DNA of 64,000 nucleotides. Origin: Ornithinimicrobium sediminis (GTDB lineage Bacteria > Actinomycetota > Actinomycetes > Actinomycetales > Dermatophilaceae). Below are positions 16,658 through 25,525 of this stretch, in pieces. The translations under genes and the position numbers were made by a program. Each line of letters begins with the position of its first letter. The first letter of the stretch is position 1. The stretch spans positions 248,001 through 312,000 of the forward strand of contig NZ_JAJSDQ010000002.1 in assembly GCF_021272345.1 (NCBI RefSeq), written 5' to 3'. The notes under the pieces were generated by a model. It was given only the letters and a program-made list of their open reading frames with translations. It was not told the DNA's origin and searched no databases.

Positions 16658-18156
16658 TGCAGCCGGTCAGCCGCCGTGGGGTCCTCGTCCTGGGGGGAGC
16701 GGGGGCAGCCTCGGTCGCGCTCGGCGCCGTCGGCCTCTCGCAGCGATGGCTCGTTCCGGACACCGAGGTCTCCGGGACGGACAGTGGGCTCTCGCCCGTG
16801 GAGGGCGGCGAGGTCGTCGAGCCGGAGGTCCTGCGCAGCCAGGACGGCGTGCTGGAGCTGCAGCTCGACGCCGCCATGACGACGCACCGGCTCGCCGGGC
16901 GGGAGGCCACGACCCTGACCTTCAACGGTGCGGTGCCGGGCCCGACGCTGCGGGTGCGGCCCGGTGACACGATCCGGCTCCGCCTGGCGAACGGCCTCGA
17001 CGAGCCGACCAACCTGCACGTGCACGGTCTGCACGTCTCGCCGGAAGGCAACAGCGACAACGTCTTCCTCATGGTCGCGCCGGGGGACTCCTTCGACTAC
17101 GAGTACGTCCTGCCCGGTGACCACCCACCCGGGACCTACTGGTACCACCCGCACCATCACGGCACCGTGGCGGACCAGCTCTTCGGGGGCCTCTACGGGG
17201 CGATCGTGGTGGAGGGCCCCTCCCCGGTGGAGGCGAGCAGGGAGCGGCTCCTCGTCGTCGGCGACATCGCCCTCGGCTCGGACGGCAGGGTCGTCCAGGC
17301 CTCGATGATGGACCGGATGGCGGGGCGCGAGGGCGACCTCCTCCTGGTCAACGGCCAGGTCGAGCCCCGGCTCGCCGCCCGGCCGGGTGAGCGCGAGCAC
17401 TGGCGCGTCGTGAACGCCTGCACGTCCCGCTTCCTGTCGCTGCGGATGGCCGGGGACCACGACGCGCAGGTCCTCGGACGTGACATCGGGGTGCTCGGAA
17501 CACCCCACGACCTCGGAGAGGGCCTGCTGCTGGCACCGGGGAACAGGGCCGAGCTGCTGGTGACCGTGGCTCCGGGCGAGGGGGCGCTGATGACCGACCC
17601 GGTCGACCGCGGTGGCATGGGCATGATGCAGGGCTCCCGCCCCGGCGGCGGAGGCACCATGGGCCTCGTGGTGCTGGAGGGCTCCGGGGAGTCCGTCGAG
17701 CAGCCGGACTCCCCGCCGTCCCGCCCCGGGCCGCGGGACCTGCGCGGATCGCCGGTGGACGGCAGCCGCACGCTGACGTTCGCGATGGGAGGGCCCGGGG
17801 GTGGCCGCGGCCCGGGCGGCGGGCCCGGCATGGCGTTCACCATCGACGGGCGCGAGTTCGACGCGGACCGCACCGACCAGCAGGTGGGTCTGGGGACCGT
17901 GGAGGAGTGGACGGTCCGCAACGACAGCCCGATGGACCACCCGTTCCATCTGCACGTCTGGCCGATGCAGGTGGTCCGCGACGCGGACGGCGAGGTCCGC
18001 GACCCGCTCTGGCTGGATGTCGTCAACGTGCCGGCGCGCTCGGAGGTCACCGTCCGCATCGCCTTCGAGGACATCCCAGGACGCACCGTCTACCACTGCC
18101 ACATCCTCGACCACGAGGACCTGGGGATGATGGGGGTCATCGAGGCGCAGCCCTAG
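16657..18156 (+). CDS. Tat-exported multicopper oxidase
   Basis: A 499-aa secreted multicopper oxidase. A twin-arginine signal (SRRGVLVLGGAGAASVALGA) starts at residue 5. All copper ligand motifs are present: HVHG near residue 121, WYHPHHHG near 163, HPFHLH near 428, and HCHILDHEDLGMM near 480, the last carrying the type 1 Cys?-free HCH with axial Met. Its 320-345 region is rich in Met and Gly (GGMGMMQGSRPGG), as in CueO-like cuprous oxidases. A role in copper detoxification or metal oxidation is therefore likely. It starts at an ATG overlapping the SHOCT stop. The substrate is not determined by sequence. Confidence 0.9.
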   Translation: MQPVSRRGVLVLGGAGAASVALGAVGLSQRWLVPDTEVSGTDSGLSPVEGGEVVEPEVLRSQDGVLELQLDAAMTTHRLAGREATTLTFNGAVPGPTLRVRPGDTIRLRLANGLDEPTNLHVHGLHVSPEGNSDNVFLMVAPGDSFDYEYVLPGDHPPGTYWYHPHHHGTVADQLFGGLYGAIVVEGPSPVEASRERLLVVGDIALGSDGRVVQASMMDRMAGREGDLLLVNGQVEPRLAARPGEREHWRVVNACTSRFLSLRMAGDHDAQVLGRDIGVLGTPHDLGEGLLLAPGNRAELLVTVAPGEGALMTDPVDRGGMGMMQGSRPGGGGTMGLVVLEGSGESVEQPDSPPSRPGPRDLRGSPVDGSRTLTFAMGGPGGGRGPGGGPGMAFTIDGREFDADRTDQQVGLGTVEEWTVRNDSPMDHPFHLHVWPMQVVRDADGEVRDPLWLDVVNVPARSEVTVRIAFEDIPGRTVYHCHILDHEDLGMMGVIEAQP

Positions 18157-18209
18157 TGCGCCCGGCGCGCCGGGGCCCCTTCGGCATGAGCGCTGCGGCT
18201 CCTGGCCAC

Positions 18210-18215
18210 TATCGT
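18210..18215 (+). promoter_or_regulatory. -10 element of a leaderless ndh promoter
   Basis: TATCGT ends 6 bases before the ATG at 18222 and no ribosome binding site is present. Confidence 0.5.
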
Positions 18216-18221
18216 CGGGTC

Positions 18222-19643
18222 ATGGACACCACTCCCGGACGCCCTCGCGTGGTCATCGTCGGCTCCGGTTTCGGTGGCCTGTTCGCTGCCCAGGCACTCG
18301 AGCGGGCCGAGGTCGACATCACGATGCTCGCGAGGACCACGCATCATCTCTTCCAGCCTCTGCTCTACCAGGTCGCGACCGGCATCCTCTCCCCGGGCGC
18401 CATCGCCCCGGCCACGCGTGAGGTGCTCGCCAAGCAGGACAACGTGGAGGTCGTGCTCGGTGACGTCACCGCGATCGACGTGGAGTCCCGGCGGATCACG
18501 GCCACCACGCTCGGGATCGAGCTGGACTACGACTACGACTACCTCGTCCTCGCGGCCGGAGCCGAGCAGTCCTACTTCGGCAACGACGACTTCGCCCGCA
18601 ACGCACCGGGCATGAAGAGCATCGACGACGCGCTCGAGCTGCGCGGCCGCATCTACGGTGCCTTCGAGCTGGCGGAGGTGGCTGCGGCCAGGGGCAACCA
18701 GGAGGCCCTCGACCGGTTGATGACCTTCGTCGTGGTCGGGGCCGGACCGACGGGGGTGGAGATGGTCGGGCAGCTGGTCGAGCTGGCCCACCGCACGCTG
18801 CGACGCGACTTCCGACACATCGACCCGCGCGACGCCCGCATCGTCCTGCTGGACGCCGCGGACGCGGTGCTCGGGACCTTCCACCCCGAGCTGCAGGCCA
18901 GCACCCGGGCCGAGCTCGGCGAGCTGGGGGTGGACGTGCGCCTCGGTGCCAAGGTCGTCGACCTCGACAGCAGCGGCCTGGACTACGTGGACGCCGCCGG
19001 TGCCGAGCACCGCATCGAAGCGGCCACCAAGGTCTGGGCCGCCGGGGTGAGCGCCAGCCCGCTCGGCCGGATGGTGGCCGAGCAGTGCGGGGTCGAGGTC
19101 GACCGTGCAGGGCGGGTGCCGGTGCAGTCCGACCTCAGCCTGCCGGGTCACCCCGAGATCTTCGTGGTCGGCGACATGATGGCCCTGGACGACCTGCCGG
19201 GCGTGGCGCAGGTCGCGATCCAGGGCGCGCGTCACGCCGCCGACCACATCCGGCGGGCCCTGCGCGGTGACCACGAGCGTCGCGACTTCGTCTACAACGA
19301 CAAGGGCAACATGGCGACGATCTCGCGCTTCCGGGCCGTGGCCGAGGTCGGCGCACTCCGGGTCACCGGCTTCACGGCATGGGTGATGTGGCTGGTGGTC
19401 CACCTCTTCTACATCATCGGGTTCAAGTCACAGGTGACCACACTCATCCACTGGGCCGTGACCTGGCTGGGCAGCGAGCGGGGGGAGCGCACCATCACCG
19501 AGCAGCAGGTGTTCGGCAGGCTGGCGATGCTGGCGTCCGGCCGTGAGATCCGGGACAAGGCCGCGCGCAAGATCGGTCCGGGGGTGCCCGACGGCGACAT
19601 CCCGGACGCGGCGACGGAGCAGCCCGGACCCCAGGGGGGCTGA
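18222..19643 (+). CDS. ndh: type II NADH:quinone oxidoreductase (NDH-2)
   Basis: A 473-aa FAD protein that passes electrons from NADH to the quinone pool without pumping protons. It has the FAD-binding VVIVGSGFGGLFAAQALE at the N-terminus, the NADH-binding VVVGAGPTGVEMVGQL near residue 171, and the FAD-contact segment IFVVGDMMALDDLPGVAQVAIQGARHAA. The family signature near the quinone site, LFQPLLYQVATGILSPG, is intact. The C-terminal amphipathic/hydrophobic helix WVMWLVVHLFYIIGF anchors it to the inner membrane face. A leaderless start is supported by TATCGT. It stands alone between the oxidase and the M16 peptidases. Confidence 0.92.
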   Translation: MDTTPGRPRVVIVGSGFGGLFAAQALERAEVDITMLARTTHHLFQPLLYQVATGILSPGAIAPATREVLAKQDNVEVVLGDVTAIDVESRRITATTLGIELDYDYDYLVLAAGAEQSYFGNDDFARNAPGMKSIDDALELRGRIYGAFELAEVAAARGNQEALDRLMTFVVVGAGPTGVEMVGQLVELAHRTLRRDFRHIDPRDARIVLLDAADAVLGTFHPELQASTRAELGELGVDVRLGAKVVDLDSSGLDYVDAAGAEHRIEAATKVWAAGVSASPLGRMVAEQCGVEVDRAGRVPVQSDLSLPGHPEIFVVGDMMALDDLPGVAQVAIQGARHAADHIRRALRGDHERRDFVYNDKGNMATISRFRAVAEVGALRVTGFTAWVMWLVVHLFYIIGFKSQVTTLIHWAVTWLGSERGERTITEQQVFGRLAMLASGREIRDKAARKIGPGVPDGDIPDAATEQPGPQGG

Positions 19644-19690
19644 GCCCCGGCCCCGAGGGGGCACCGCGAGGGCCGCGCGCGCCGTCGACC

Positions 19691-19696
19691 TACAGT
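19691..19696 (+). promoter_or_regulatory. -10 element of a leaderless promoter for the M16 pair
   Basis: TACAGT ends 6 bases before the GTG at 19703; there is no ribosome binding site. Confidence 0.5.
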
Positions 19697-19702
19697 GGAC
19701 AG

Positions 19703-20995
19703 GTGTCACTGACCTACCCCGTTGCCACCCGCACCCTGGACAACGGACTGCGCGTGGTGGTGAGCGAGGACCATCTGGTGCCGCGGGTCAGCCTCAACAT
19801 GTGGGTGGAGGTGGGCTCGCGCCACGAGTCGCCGGGTCGCACCGGCCTGGCGCACCTGTTCGAGCACCTCATGTTCGAGGGCTCGGCGCAGGTGGCCGAG
19901 GGGGAGCACTTCCGCGCACTCCAGGGGCACGGCGGCCACGCCAACGCCACCACCTCGTTCGACCGCACGACCTACCTGTCGTCGATGCCGACGGGCGCCC
20001 TGGAGCTCGCGTTGTGGCTGGAGTCGGACCGGCACACCGACCTGCTGCCGGCGGTCACCCAGAGCAACCTCGACAACCAGCGAGACGTCGTGCTCGAGGA
20101 GAAGCGCGAGCGCTACGACAACCACCCCTACGGCGACGCGTTCCAACGGATGTGCCGGCTCGTCTTCCCTGACGGACACCCATACAGGCACACACCCATC
20201 GGCGACATGACCGATCTCCGGGCCGCCACGCTGCAGGACGTCCACCGCTTCTACCTGGACCACTACGGGCCCTCCACGACCGTGCTGACGATGGTGGGGG
20301 ACGTGCACCCCGACGAGGCCTTCGAGCTGGCCGAGCGCTACTTCGGGGATGCAGCGGACCGGACCGTCCCACGGATGCCTGCAACCGACCCGCTCCCGCC
20401 TGCCGGAGGCGTGAACGAGACCGTGGTGGACGACGTCCCCTCCGAGCGCGTCTACGCCTGCTTCCGGCTGCCTGCGGTCACCGACCGTGACTTCCTCGTC
20501 GCGACGGTCGCCCTGGACGTCCTGGCCGGGCTGGCGGTGTCCTCGCTGCACCAGCGCCTGGTGCGTCGCGAGGAGTCGGTCTCCGGCTGCGGGGCGGGAG
20601 CCATGGGGCTGGTGGACGGCACCTCCCTCGGCTACCTGGTCGCTGACGTCGAGGACGGGCACAGCGGCGCCGAGGTCGACGCCGCGGTCTGCGAGGAGCT
20701 GCAGGTCCTCGCCCGGCGCGGGCCCGGCGACCAGCAGGTGCGGGCAGCCCTGGCCCAGACCGAACGGTCCTACCTGGAGGCCCTGGCGGGGACGGACGAG
20801 CGGGCCGAGCTGCTCTCCCGCGCGGCCTCGACCCACGGTGATGCCTGCTACGTGAACGCGCACCACGACCTGGTCCGTGGGGTCACGGCCGAGGACGTGG
20901 CCAGGGTGGCAGGCCGCTGGCTCACACCGGAGAGCAGGACCGTGCTGTCCTACCGGGCCGGGCCGGGTGCGTCGGACGCGGGGCGGGGACGGTGA
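19703..20995 (+). CDS. M16B zinc peptidase, catalytic subunit
   Basis: A 430-aa insulinase-type (M16) peptidase. The inverted zinc motif HXXEH is present as HLFEH in GLAHLFEHLMFEGS (about residues 52-56), and the third ligand Glu lies in the downstream NQRDVVLEEKRERYDN. The second half-domain lacks such a motif, as is normal. No signal peptide is seen, so it is cytosolic. It starts at a GTG six bases after a TACAGT element. The next gene overlaps by 4 bases and encodes a second M16 chain, so a heterodimer is likely. Confidence 0.9.
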   Translation: MSLTYPVATRTLDNGLRVVVSEDHLVPRVSLNMWVEVGSRHESPGRTGLAHLFEHLMFEGSAQVAEGEHFRALQGHGGHANATTSFDRTTYLSSMPTGALELALWLESDRHTDLLPAVTQSNLDNQRDVVLEEKRERYDNHPYGDAFQRMCRLVFPDGHPYRHTPIGDMTDLRAATLQDVHRFYLDHYGPSTTVLTMVGDVHPDEAFELAERYFGDAADRTVPRMPATDPLPPAGGVNETVVDDVPSERVYACFRLPAVTDRDFLVATVALDVLAGLAVSSLHQRLVRREESVSGCGAGAMGLVDGTSLGYLVADVEDGHSGAEVDAAVCEELQVLARRGPGDQQVRAALAQTERSYLEALAGTDERAELLSRAASTHGDACYVNAHHDLVRGVTAEDVARVAGRWLTPESRTVLSYRAGPGASDAGRGR

Positions 20996-22353
20996 GCCGG
21001 CGGCCCTGCCCCGCGGTGACACCCCCACCGGCCTGGGCCTTCCCGGAGGTGGCCGACCATGTCCTGCCCTCCGGGCTCCGCGTGCGGTGTGTCGACCTCC
21101 CGGGTCAGCACGTCGTCTCGGTCAGGGTCGCCGTGCCGCTCACCCTGACCGCAGAGCCGCGGGACAGGGAAGGTGTGGCGCTGGTCATGGCACGCACGCT
21201 CGACGAGGGCACCCGCGCGCACGACGCGGAGCAGATGGCCCAGCGCATCGAGGGGGCGGGCATCGCCCTGGGGGCCGGCGTCGGCGAACGGGGGCTCGTC
21301 GTCGAGCTCGAGGTGCCGGGGAGCTCGTTCCCCGAAGCGCTGGGACTGCTCGCCGAGTGCCTGGTCGACCCGGTCTTCCCAGAGCCCGAGGTCGCCCGGC
21401 ACGTGCGCAGCCGGCTGACCGACATCGCCCACGAACGGGCCGACGCCGGCTCCCGCGCGGCGCTGGAGTTCATCGGCTCCTACTACGACGCCACCGACCG
21501 TGCCGCCCGGCCCGCCGGCGGGTCCGCTGACACGGTGGGAGCGGTGAGTGCTACGGACGTGCGGGCCTTCCATGCCGCGCACGTGCATCCCGACCGCGCC
21601 TTCGTCGTGGTGGCCGGTGACGTCAACGGCATGCCGGGTGCGCCGGCCGACCTCGTGGACCGGGCACTGGGGCGGTGGTCCGCCACTCAGGGACAGCGCC
21701 GCCCGGGTGCGTCGTCAGGGGCGCGGGCGCCGGACGCCGGTCGTGTCGTCCTGGTCGACCGGCCGGGGGCGGCGCAGACCGAGCTCTACCTGGGCCGTCC
21801 CGGGCCGGACCGGCGGACGCCCCACGGCTGGGGCGCCTTCCAGGTGCTGGCCTTCCTCCTGGGCGGCTCACCACAGGCGCGGATCGACGCGGTGCTCCGA
21901 GAGGGTCTCGGCTACACCTACGGCATCCGGGCCGGCTTCCGACCGCGGCGCAGCGGCGGGCTGTGCGTCGTCAGCGGCGCAGTGCGCGCCGACGCGACCG
22001 TGGAGGCGGTGGCGGCGCTGCAGGAGGTGCTCTCCTTCACCGGTGACGACCTCACCGACGACGAGGTCAGGCATGCCGCCGACTTCGTGGCGAAGACGGC
22101 TCCGGGTCGCTACGCCACCTCGGACGCGGTCGCCGACCAGGTGGTGCGGCTGGGCCTGGACGGCCTCGACGTCGACACGGTCACCAGCACCGTGGAGCAG
22201 GTCCGCACCCTCGACCGTAGCCGGGTCGCGGCAGCGTGGGACGAGGTCCGCGCCGGTCCTGCGTGGACCCTGGTCGTCGTGGGTGACGCGACGCTCCACG
22301 CCGAGGGCCTGGCCACGACCGGCTTCGGGGAGGTCACCGTCGTCCGCGGCTGA
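20992..22353 (+). CDS. M16B peptidase-like protein, non-catalytic subunit
   Basis: A 453-aa M16-fold protein. In place of HXXEH it has GVALVMARTLDEGT, with no zinc ligands, so it cannot be a metallopeptidase by itself. It keeps the substrate-binding Arg/Tyr region typical of partner chains (LREGLGYTYGIRAGF). The family precedent is a heterodimer in which one chain carries the zinc and the other the Arg-Tyr pair. The GTG at 20992 overlaps the stop of the catalytic chain as GTGA. It converges on hisN, with 29 bases between the stops. Confidence 0.85.
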   Translation: MSRRPCPAVTPPPAWAFPEVADHVLPSGLRVRCVDLPGQHVVSVRVAVPLTLTAEPRDREGVALVMARTLDEGTRAHDAEQMAQRIEGAGIALGAGVGERGLVVELEVPGSSFPEALGLLAECLVDPVFPEPEVARHVRSRLTDIAHERADAGSRAALEFIGSYYDATDRAARPAGGSADTVGAVSATDVRAFHAAHVHPDRAFVVVAGDVNGMPGAPADLVDRALGRWSATQGQRRPGASSGARAPDAGRVVLVDRPGAAQTELYLGRPGPDRRTPHGWGAFQVLAFLLGGSPQARIDAVLREGLGYTYGIRAGFRPRRSGGLCVVSGAVRADATVEAVAALQEVLSFTGDDLTDDEVRHAADFVAKTAPGRYATSDAVADQVVRLGLDGLDVDTVTSTVEQVRTLDRSRVAAAWDEVRAGPAWTLVVVGDATLHAEGLATTGFGEVTVVRG

Positions 22354-22382
22354 CGTCACCGGCCGGAGCGTGCTGCCGGCGC

Positions 22383-23177
22383 TCAGCCCTCACCGACCAT
22401 CCGGAGGGTCTGCAGGGTGTCCTCGTGCAGGATGCCGTTGGTGGAGACAGCGCTCAGCCCGAACGGTCCGTCGATGCCGTCGAGGTCGGTGAACCGACCC
22501 CCGGCCTCGGAGACGATGGGGGCCAGCGCCGCCATGTCGTGCACAGCCAGGCTGGGGTCGACGCCGATGTCCACCGCGCCCTCGGCCACCAGCACGTGCG
22601 TCCAGAAGTCGCCGTAGCCGCGGGTCCGCCAGCAGCGTTCCGCGAGCGCGAGGAAGCCGGCGTGCTGGGGGTGGTCCCACCACTTGTCGAGGGCGGCGTG
22701 CGACAGGGAGGCGTGCTCGAGGACCGTCGTGTCGGAGACCTGGATCTCCCGTGCGCTGCTGAGCGTGCGGCCGGTCCAGGCCCCTGAGCCGACGGCGGCC
22801 CACCACCGCCGCGACAGCGCCGGTGCGGACACCAGGCCGAGCACCGGCTCGTCGTCCACCACCAGCGCGATGAGGGTGGCCCAGACCGGGACGCCCCGGA
22901 TGTAGTTGGTGGTGCCGTCGATGGGGTCCAGGATCCACCGGCGATGGCCGTGCCCGGTCGTCGGCAGCTCCTCGCCCTGCACCACGTCGCGGGTGCGGGT
23001 GCGCCCCAGCTGGTGTCGCAGGAGCTCCTCGGTGTGCCGGTCGGCCTGGGTCACCAGGGAGCCGTCCTCCTTGAGCGAGACGTGGAGGTCCACCGAGTGG
23101 AACATCTCGAGGGTGTAGCGCTCCACCGCGTCGGCGAGGACATGGGCGAGCCGGAGGTCGTCAGCGAAGGTGGCCAC
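22383..23177 (-). CDS. hisN: histidinol-phosphatase, inositol monophosphatase type (HisN)
   Basis: A 264-aa enzyme that removes phosphate from histidinol phosphate in histidine synthesis. Metal-binding motifs of the inositol monophosphatase superfamily are in order: GEELP (the GEE of motif 1), DPIDGTTNY (motif 2) and, near the end, GVDPSLAVHDMAALAPIVSEAGG (the final Asp). The segment WTHVLVAEGAVDIGVDP is typical of the actinobacterial HisN branch. A GTG at 23175-23177 is preferred because TACGGT lies 7 bases upstream (leaderless); an ATG at 23183 and a GTG at 23186 are alternatives. It follows rsgA by about 30 bases and may also be read from the upstream operon. Confidence 0.85.
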   Translation of the reverse strand: MATFADDLRLAHVLADAVERYTLEMFHSVDLHVSLKEDGSLVTQADRHTEELLRHQLGRTRTRDVVQGEELPTTGHGHRRWILDPIDGTTNYIRGVPVWATLIALVVDDEPVLGLVSAPALSRRWWAAVGSGAWTGRTLSSAREIQVSDTTVLEHASLSHAALDKWWDHPQHAGFLALAERCWRTRGYGDFWTHVLVAEGAVDIGVDPSLAVHDMAALAPIVSEAGGRFTDLDGIDGPFGLSAVSTNGILHEDTLQTLRMVGEG

Positions 23178-23216
23178 GGGCATCACCGTATCCGGCGGCC
23201 CGTCGGGGTGGTGCGT

Positions 23217-24224
23217 CTACTCGCCCGTGCGGCTGCGCAGCAGCCGGCGCAGCGACTCCAGGCGGGCCGGACCGTTGGGCCCGGCATGCCCCTGCTCGAC
23301 CCAGGTGTCGAGCGCACAGTCGGGCTCGTCGTGGCTGCAGCCGCGGGGGCACCCGGCGATGCCGTCGGCCAGGTCCGGGAAGTGTGAGACGAAGGTGGAA
23401 GGGTCCACGTGACCCAGACCGAACGAGCGGACCCCGGGTGTGTCCACCACCCATCCGTCACCGGCCAGTGGCAGGGCGACGGCACTGGTGCTGGTGTGCC
23501 GGCCGCGCCCGGTGACGAGGTTGACCACACCCACGGCGCGGTCGGCGTCCGGCACCAGGGCGTTGACGAGGGTCGACTTGCCGACGCCGGAGTGGCCCAC
23601 GAGCACGCTGACCCGGCCGTCGAGATGCTCGTGCAGCGACTCCAGGCCGGCCTGGTCGCCGTCCAGCCCGTCCGGTCCGAGAGCCAGGACGACGTAGGGC
23701 ACCTCCAGTGCGGCGTACTGCTGAACCAGCGGTCGGGGGTCCTGCAGGTCGGCCTTGGTCAGGACCAGCAGCGGGTCCAGCCCGGCGTCGTAGGCGGCCA
23801 CCAGGCAACGGTCGATCATGCGGGGCCGCGGTTCGGGGTCGGCCAGGGCGGTGACGACCACCAGCTGGTCGGCGTTGGCCACGATGACCCGCTCGACGCG
23901 GTCGGTGTCGTCCGCGCTGCGCCTGAGCACGGTGTCGCGCTCCTCGACACGCACGATGCGGGCCAGGGTGTCAGGGTCGCCGGACAGGTCACCCACCATG
24001 GCGACCCGGTCTCCGACCACCACCTGCCTGCGACCGACCTCGCGCGCCCGCATCGCGACGACCCGGCGACCGTCGAGCTGTGTCGTGTAGCGGCCGCGGT
24101 CGACGGCCACCACCATGGCGACCTCCGCATCGCTGTGGGCGGGGCGGTCCTTGGTGCGAGGCCGGCTCCGCCGTGCCGGCCGCACCCGCACCGAGTCCTC
24201 GTCGTAGTGGTCGTAGCGCCCCAC
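23217..24224 (-). CDS. rsgA: ribosome small subunit-dependent GTPase RsgA
   Basis: A 335-aa circularly permuted GTPase that helps the late maturation of the 30S subunit. Motif order is permuted as expected: G4 LTKADL first, then G1 GHSGVGKSTLVNAL, then G3 DTPGVRSFG. The N-terminal OB-fold carries the RGRYTTQLDGRRVVAM segment, and the C-terminal zinc site is CPRGCSHDEPDCAL. The GTG at 24224 starts 2 bases after the aroA stop, so the two are in one transcript. The aroA-rsgA order is conserved with mycobacteria. Confidence 0.92.
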   Translation of the reverse strand: MGRYDHYDEDSVRVRPARRSRPRTKDRPAHSDAEVAMVVAVDRGRYTTQLDGRRVVAMRAREVGRRQVVVGDRVAMVGDLSGDPDTLARIVRVEERDTVLRRSADDTDRVERVIVANADQLVVVTALADPEPRPRMIDRCLVAAYDAGLDPLLVLTKADLQDPRPLVQQYAALEVPYVVLALGPDGLDGDQAGLESLHEHLDGRVSVLVGHSGVGKSTLVNALVPDADRAVGVVNLVTGRGRHTSTSAVALPLAGDGWVVDTPGVRSFGLGHVDPSTFVSHFPDLADGIAGCPRGCSHDEPDCALDTWVEQGHAGPNGPARLESLRRLLRSRTGE

Positions 24225-24226
24225 GG

Positions 24227-25525
24227 TCAGCCCACCAGCCCGGCCCACGTCTCGGCGAAGCCGGGGAAGGTCTTGCCGGTGGTGGCCACGTCGACCACCC
24301 GGGTGCCCGGGACGAGGGCGCCGAGCAGGCAGGCCGCCATCGCCATGCGGTGGTCGTGGTAGGTCTGCAGGGTCGCGGCCCGCAGGCGCCCGGGCCGGAC
24401 CACCAGCCCGTCGTGGGTCTGCGTCACGTCGGCACCGATGCGGCCGAGCTCGGTCTCCAGGGCCGCCAGCCGGTCGGTCTCGTGACCCCGCAGATGGGCG
24501 ACACCACGCAGCCGGGAGGGTGACGAGGCGAGGGCGCACAGCGCGGCGACCACGGGTGTGAGCTCGCCGACGTCGCCCAGGTCGTGGTCCAGACCCCGCA
24601 GCTCGCCCCGTGGTGGGCCCGTCACCGTGAGACCCGCCGGCCCGAGCGTCACCGCGGCCCCCATCCGGCTCAGCAGCTCACGCATGGCGTCGCCCGCCTG
24701 GGTGGTCGACGCGGGCCAGTCCGGCACCGTGACACGTCCCCCGGTCGCCGCGGCCACGGCCAGGAACGGGGCGGCCGAGGACAGGTCGGGCTCGATGGTC
24801 ACCTCGACGCCCTGCACCGGCCCGGGCTCCACGTGCCAGGTGTCCTGGGCGTCCTCGTGCACGACGACGCCCACGGTGGCGAGTGCCTGCAGCGTCATGT
24901 CGATGTGCGGCCGGGACGGCAGGGCCTCCCCGCGGTGCACGAGCGTGAGGCCTCGGTCGTAGCGAGCCCCGGCCAGCAGGAGGGCGGAGACGAACTGGGA
25001 GCTGGCGGACGCGTCGATGACGACCCTGCCGCCGGTGACGGAGCCGGAGCCGGCGACGGTGAACGGCAGACGAGGGTCGTCGTCGCCCCCGGCGTCGACG
25101 ACGACGCCCAGGTCGCGCAGGGCACCGACGAGCTGGGCGACCGGACGGGTGCGGGCGGCGGCGTCACCGTCGAAGCGCACCGGGCCTTCGGCCAGGGCGG
25201 CCACCGGGGGCACGAACCGCATCACGGTGCCCGCCAGGCCGCAGTCGACGTCACCGCCGCCGCGCAGCCGCGCCGGCGGGGTGAGGACCCAGGTGCTGTC
25301 GTCCCCACGGTCCAGCGTGACGCCCAGCTGCCGCAGGGCGCCGACCATCAGCAGCGTGTCCCGCGAGACGAGTGGACGGTGCAGCGTCGTGGGGCCTGCG
25401 GCGACCGCGGCGAGCACGAGGTAGCGGTTGGTGAGCGACTTGCTGCCGGGGACGCGGACCGTCCCGTGCACCGGGTCACGGGTGGCCGGGGCGGCCCATG
25501 CCGCGGCGCTCTGCGGGGACGTCAT
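24227..25525 (-). CDS. aroA: 3-phosphoshikimate 1-carboxyvinyltransferase (EPSP synthase)
   Basis: A 432-aa enzyme of the shikimate pathway that joins PEP to shikimate 3-phosphate. The N-terminal substrate motif GSKSLTNRYLVLAA is intact. The PEP-loop is CGLAGTVMRFVPPVAAL, which differs from the NAGTAMRP consensus as I recall it does in many actinobacteria. The C-terminal RGHETDRLAALETEL and YHDHRMAMAACLLG motifs are present. The ATG at 25523-25525 overlaps the upstream hydrolase stop by 4 bases, and rsgA follows 2 bases downstream. Both imply one operon. Confidence 0.93.
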   Translation of the reverse strand: MTSPQSAAAWAAPATRDPVHGTVRVPGSKSLTNRYLVLAAVAAGPTTLHRPLVSRDTLLMVGALRQLGVTLDRGDDSTWVLTPPARLRGGGDVDCGLAGTVMRFVPPVAALAEGPVRFDGDAAARTRPVAQLVGALRDLGVVVDAGGDDDPRLPFTVAGSGSVTGGRVVIDASASSQFVSALLLAGARYDRGLTLVHRGEALPSRPHIDMTLQALATVGVVVHEDAQDTWHVEPGPVQGVEVTIEPDLSSAAPFLAVAAATGGRVTVPDWPASTTQAGDAMRELLSRMGAAVTLGPAGLTVTGPPRGELRGLDHDLGDVGELTPVVAALCALASSPSRLRGVAHLRGHETDRLAALETELGRIGADVTQTHDGLVVRPGRLRAATLQTYHDHRMAMAACLLGALVPGTRVVDVATTGKTFPGFAETWAGLVG

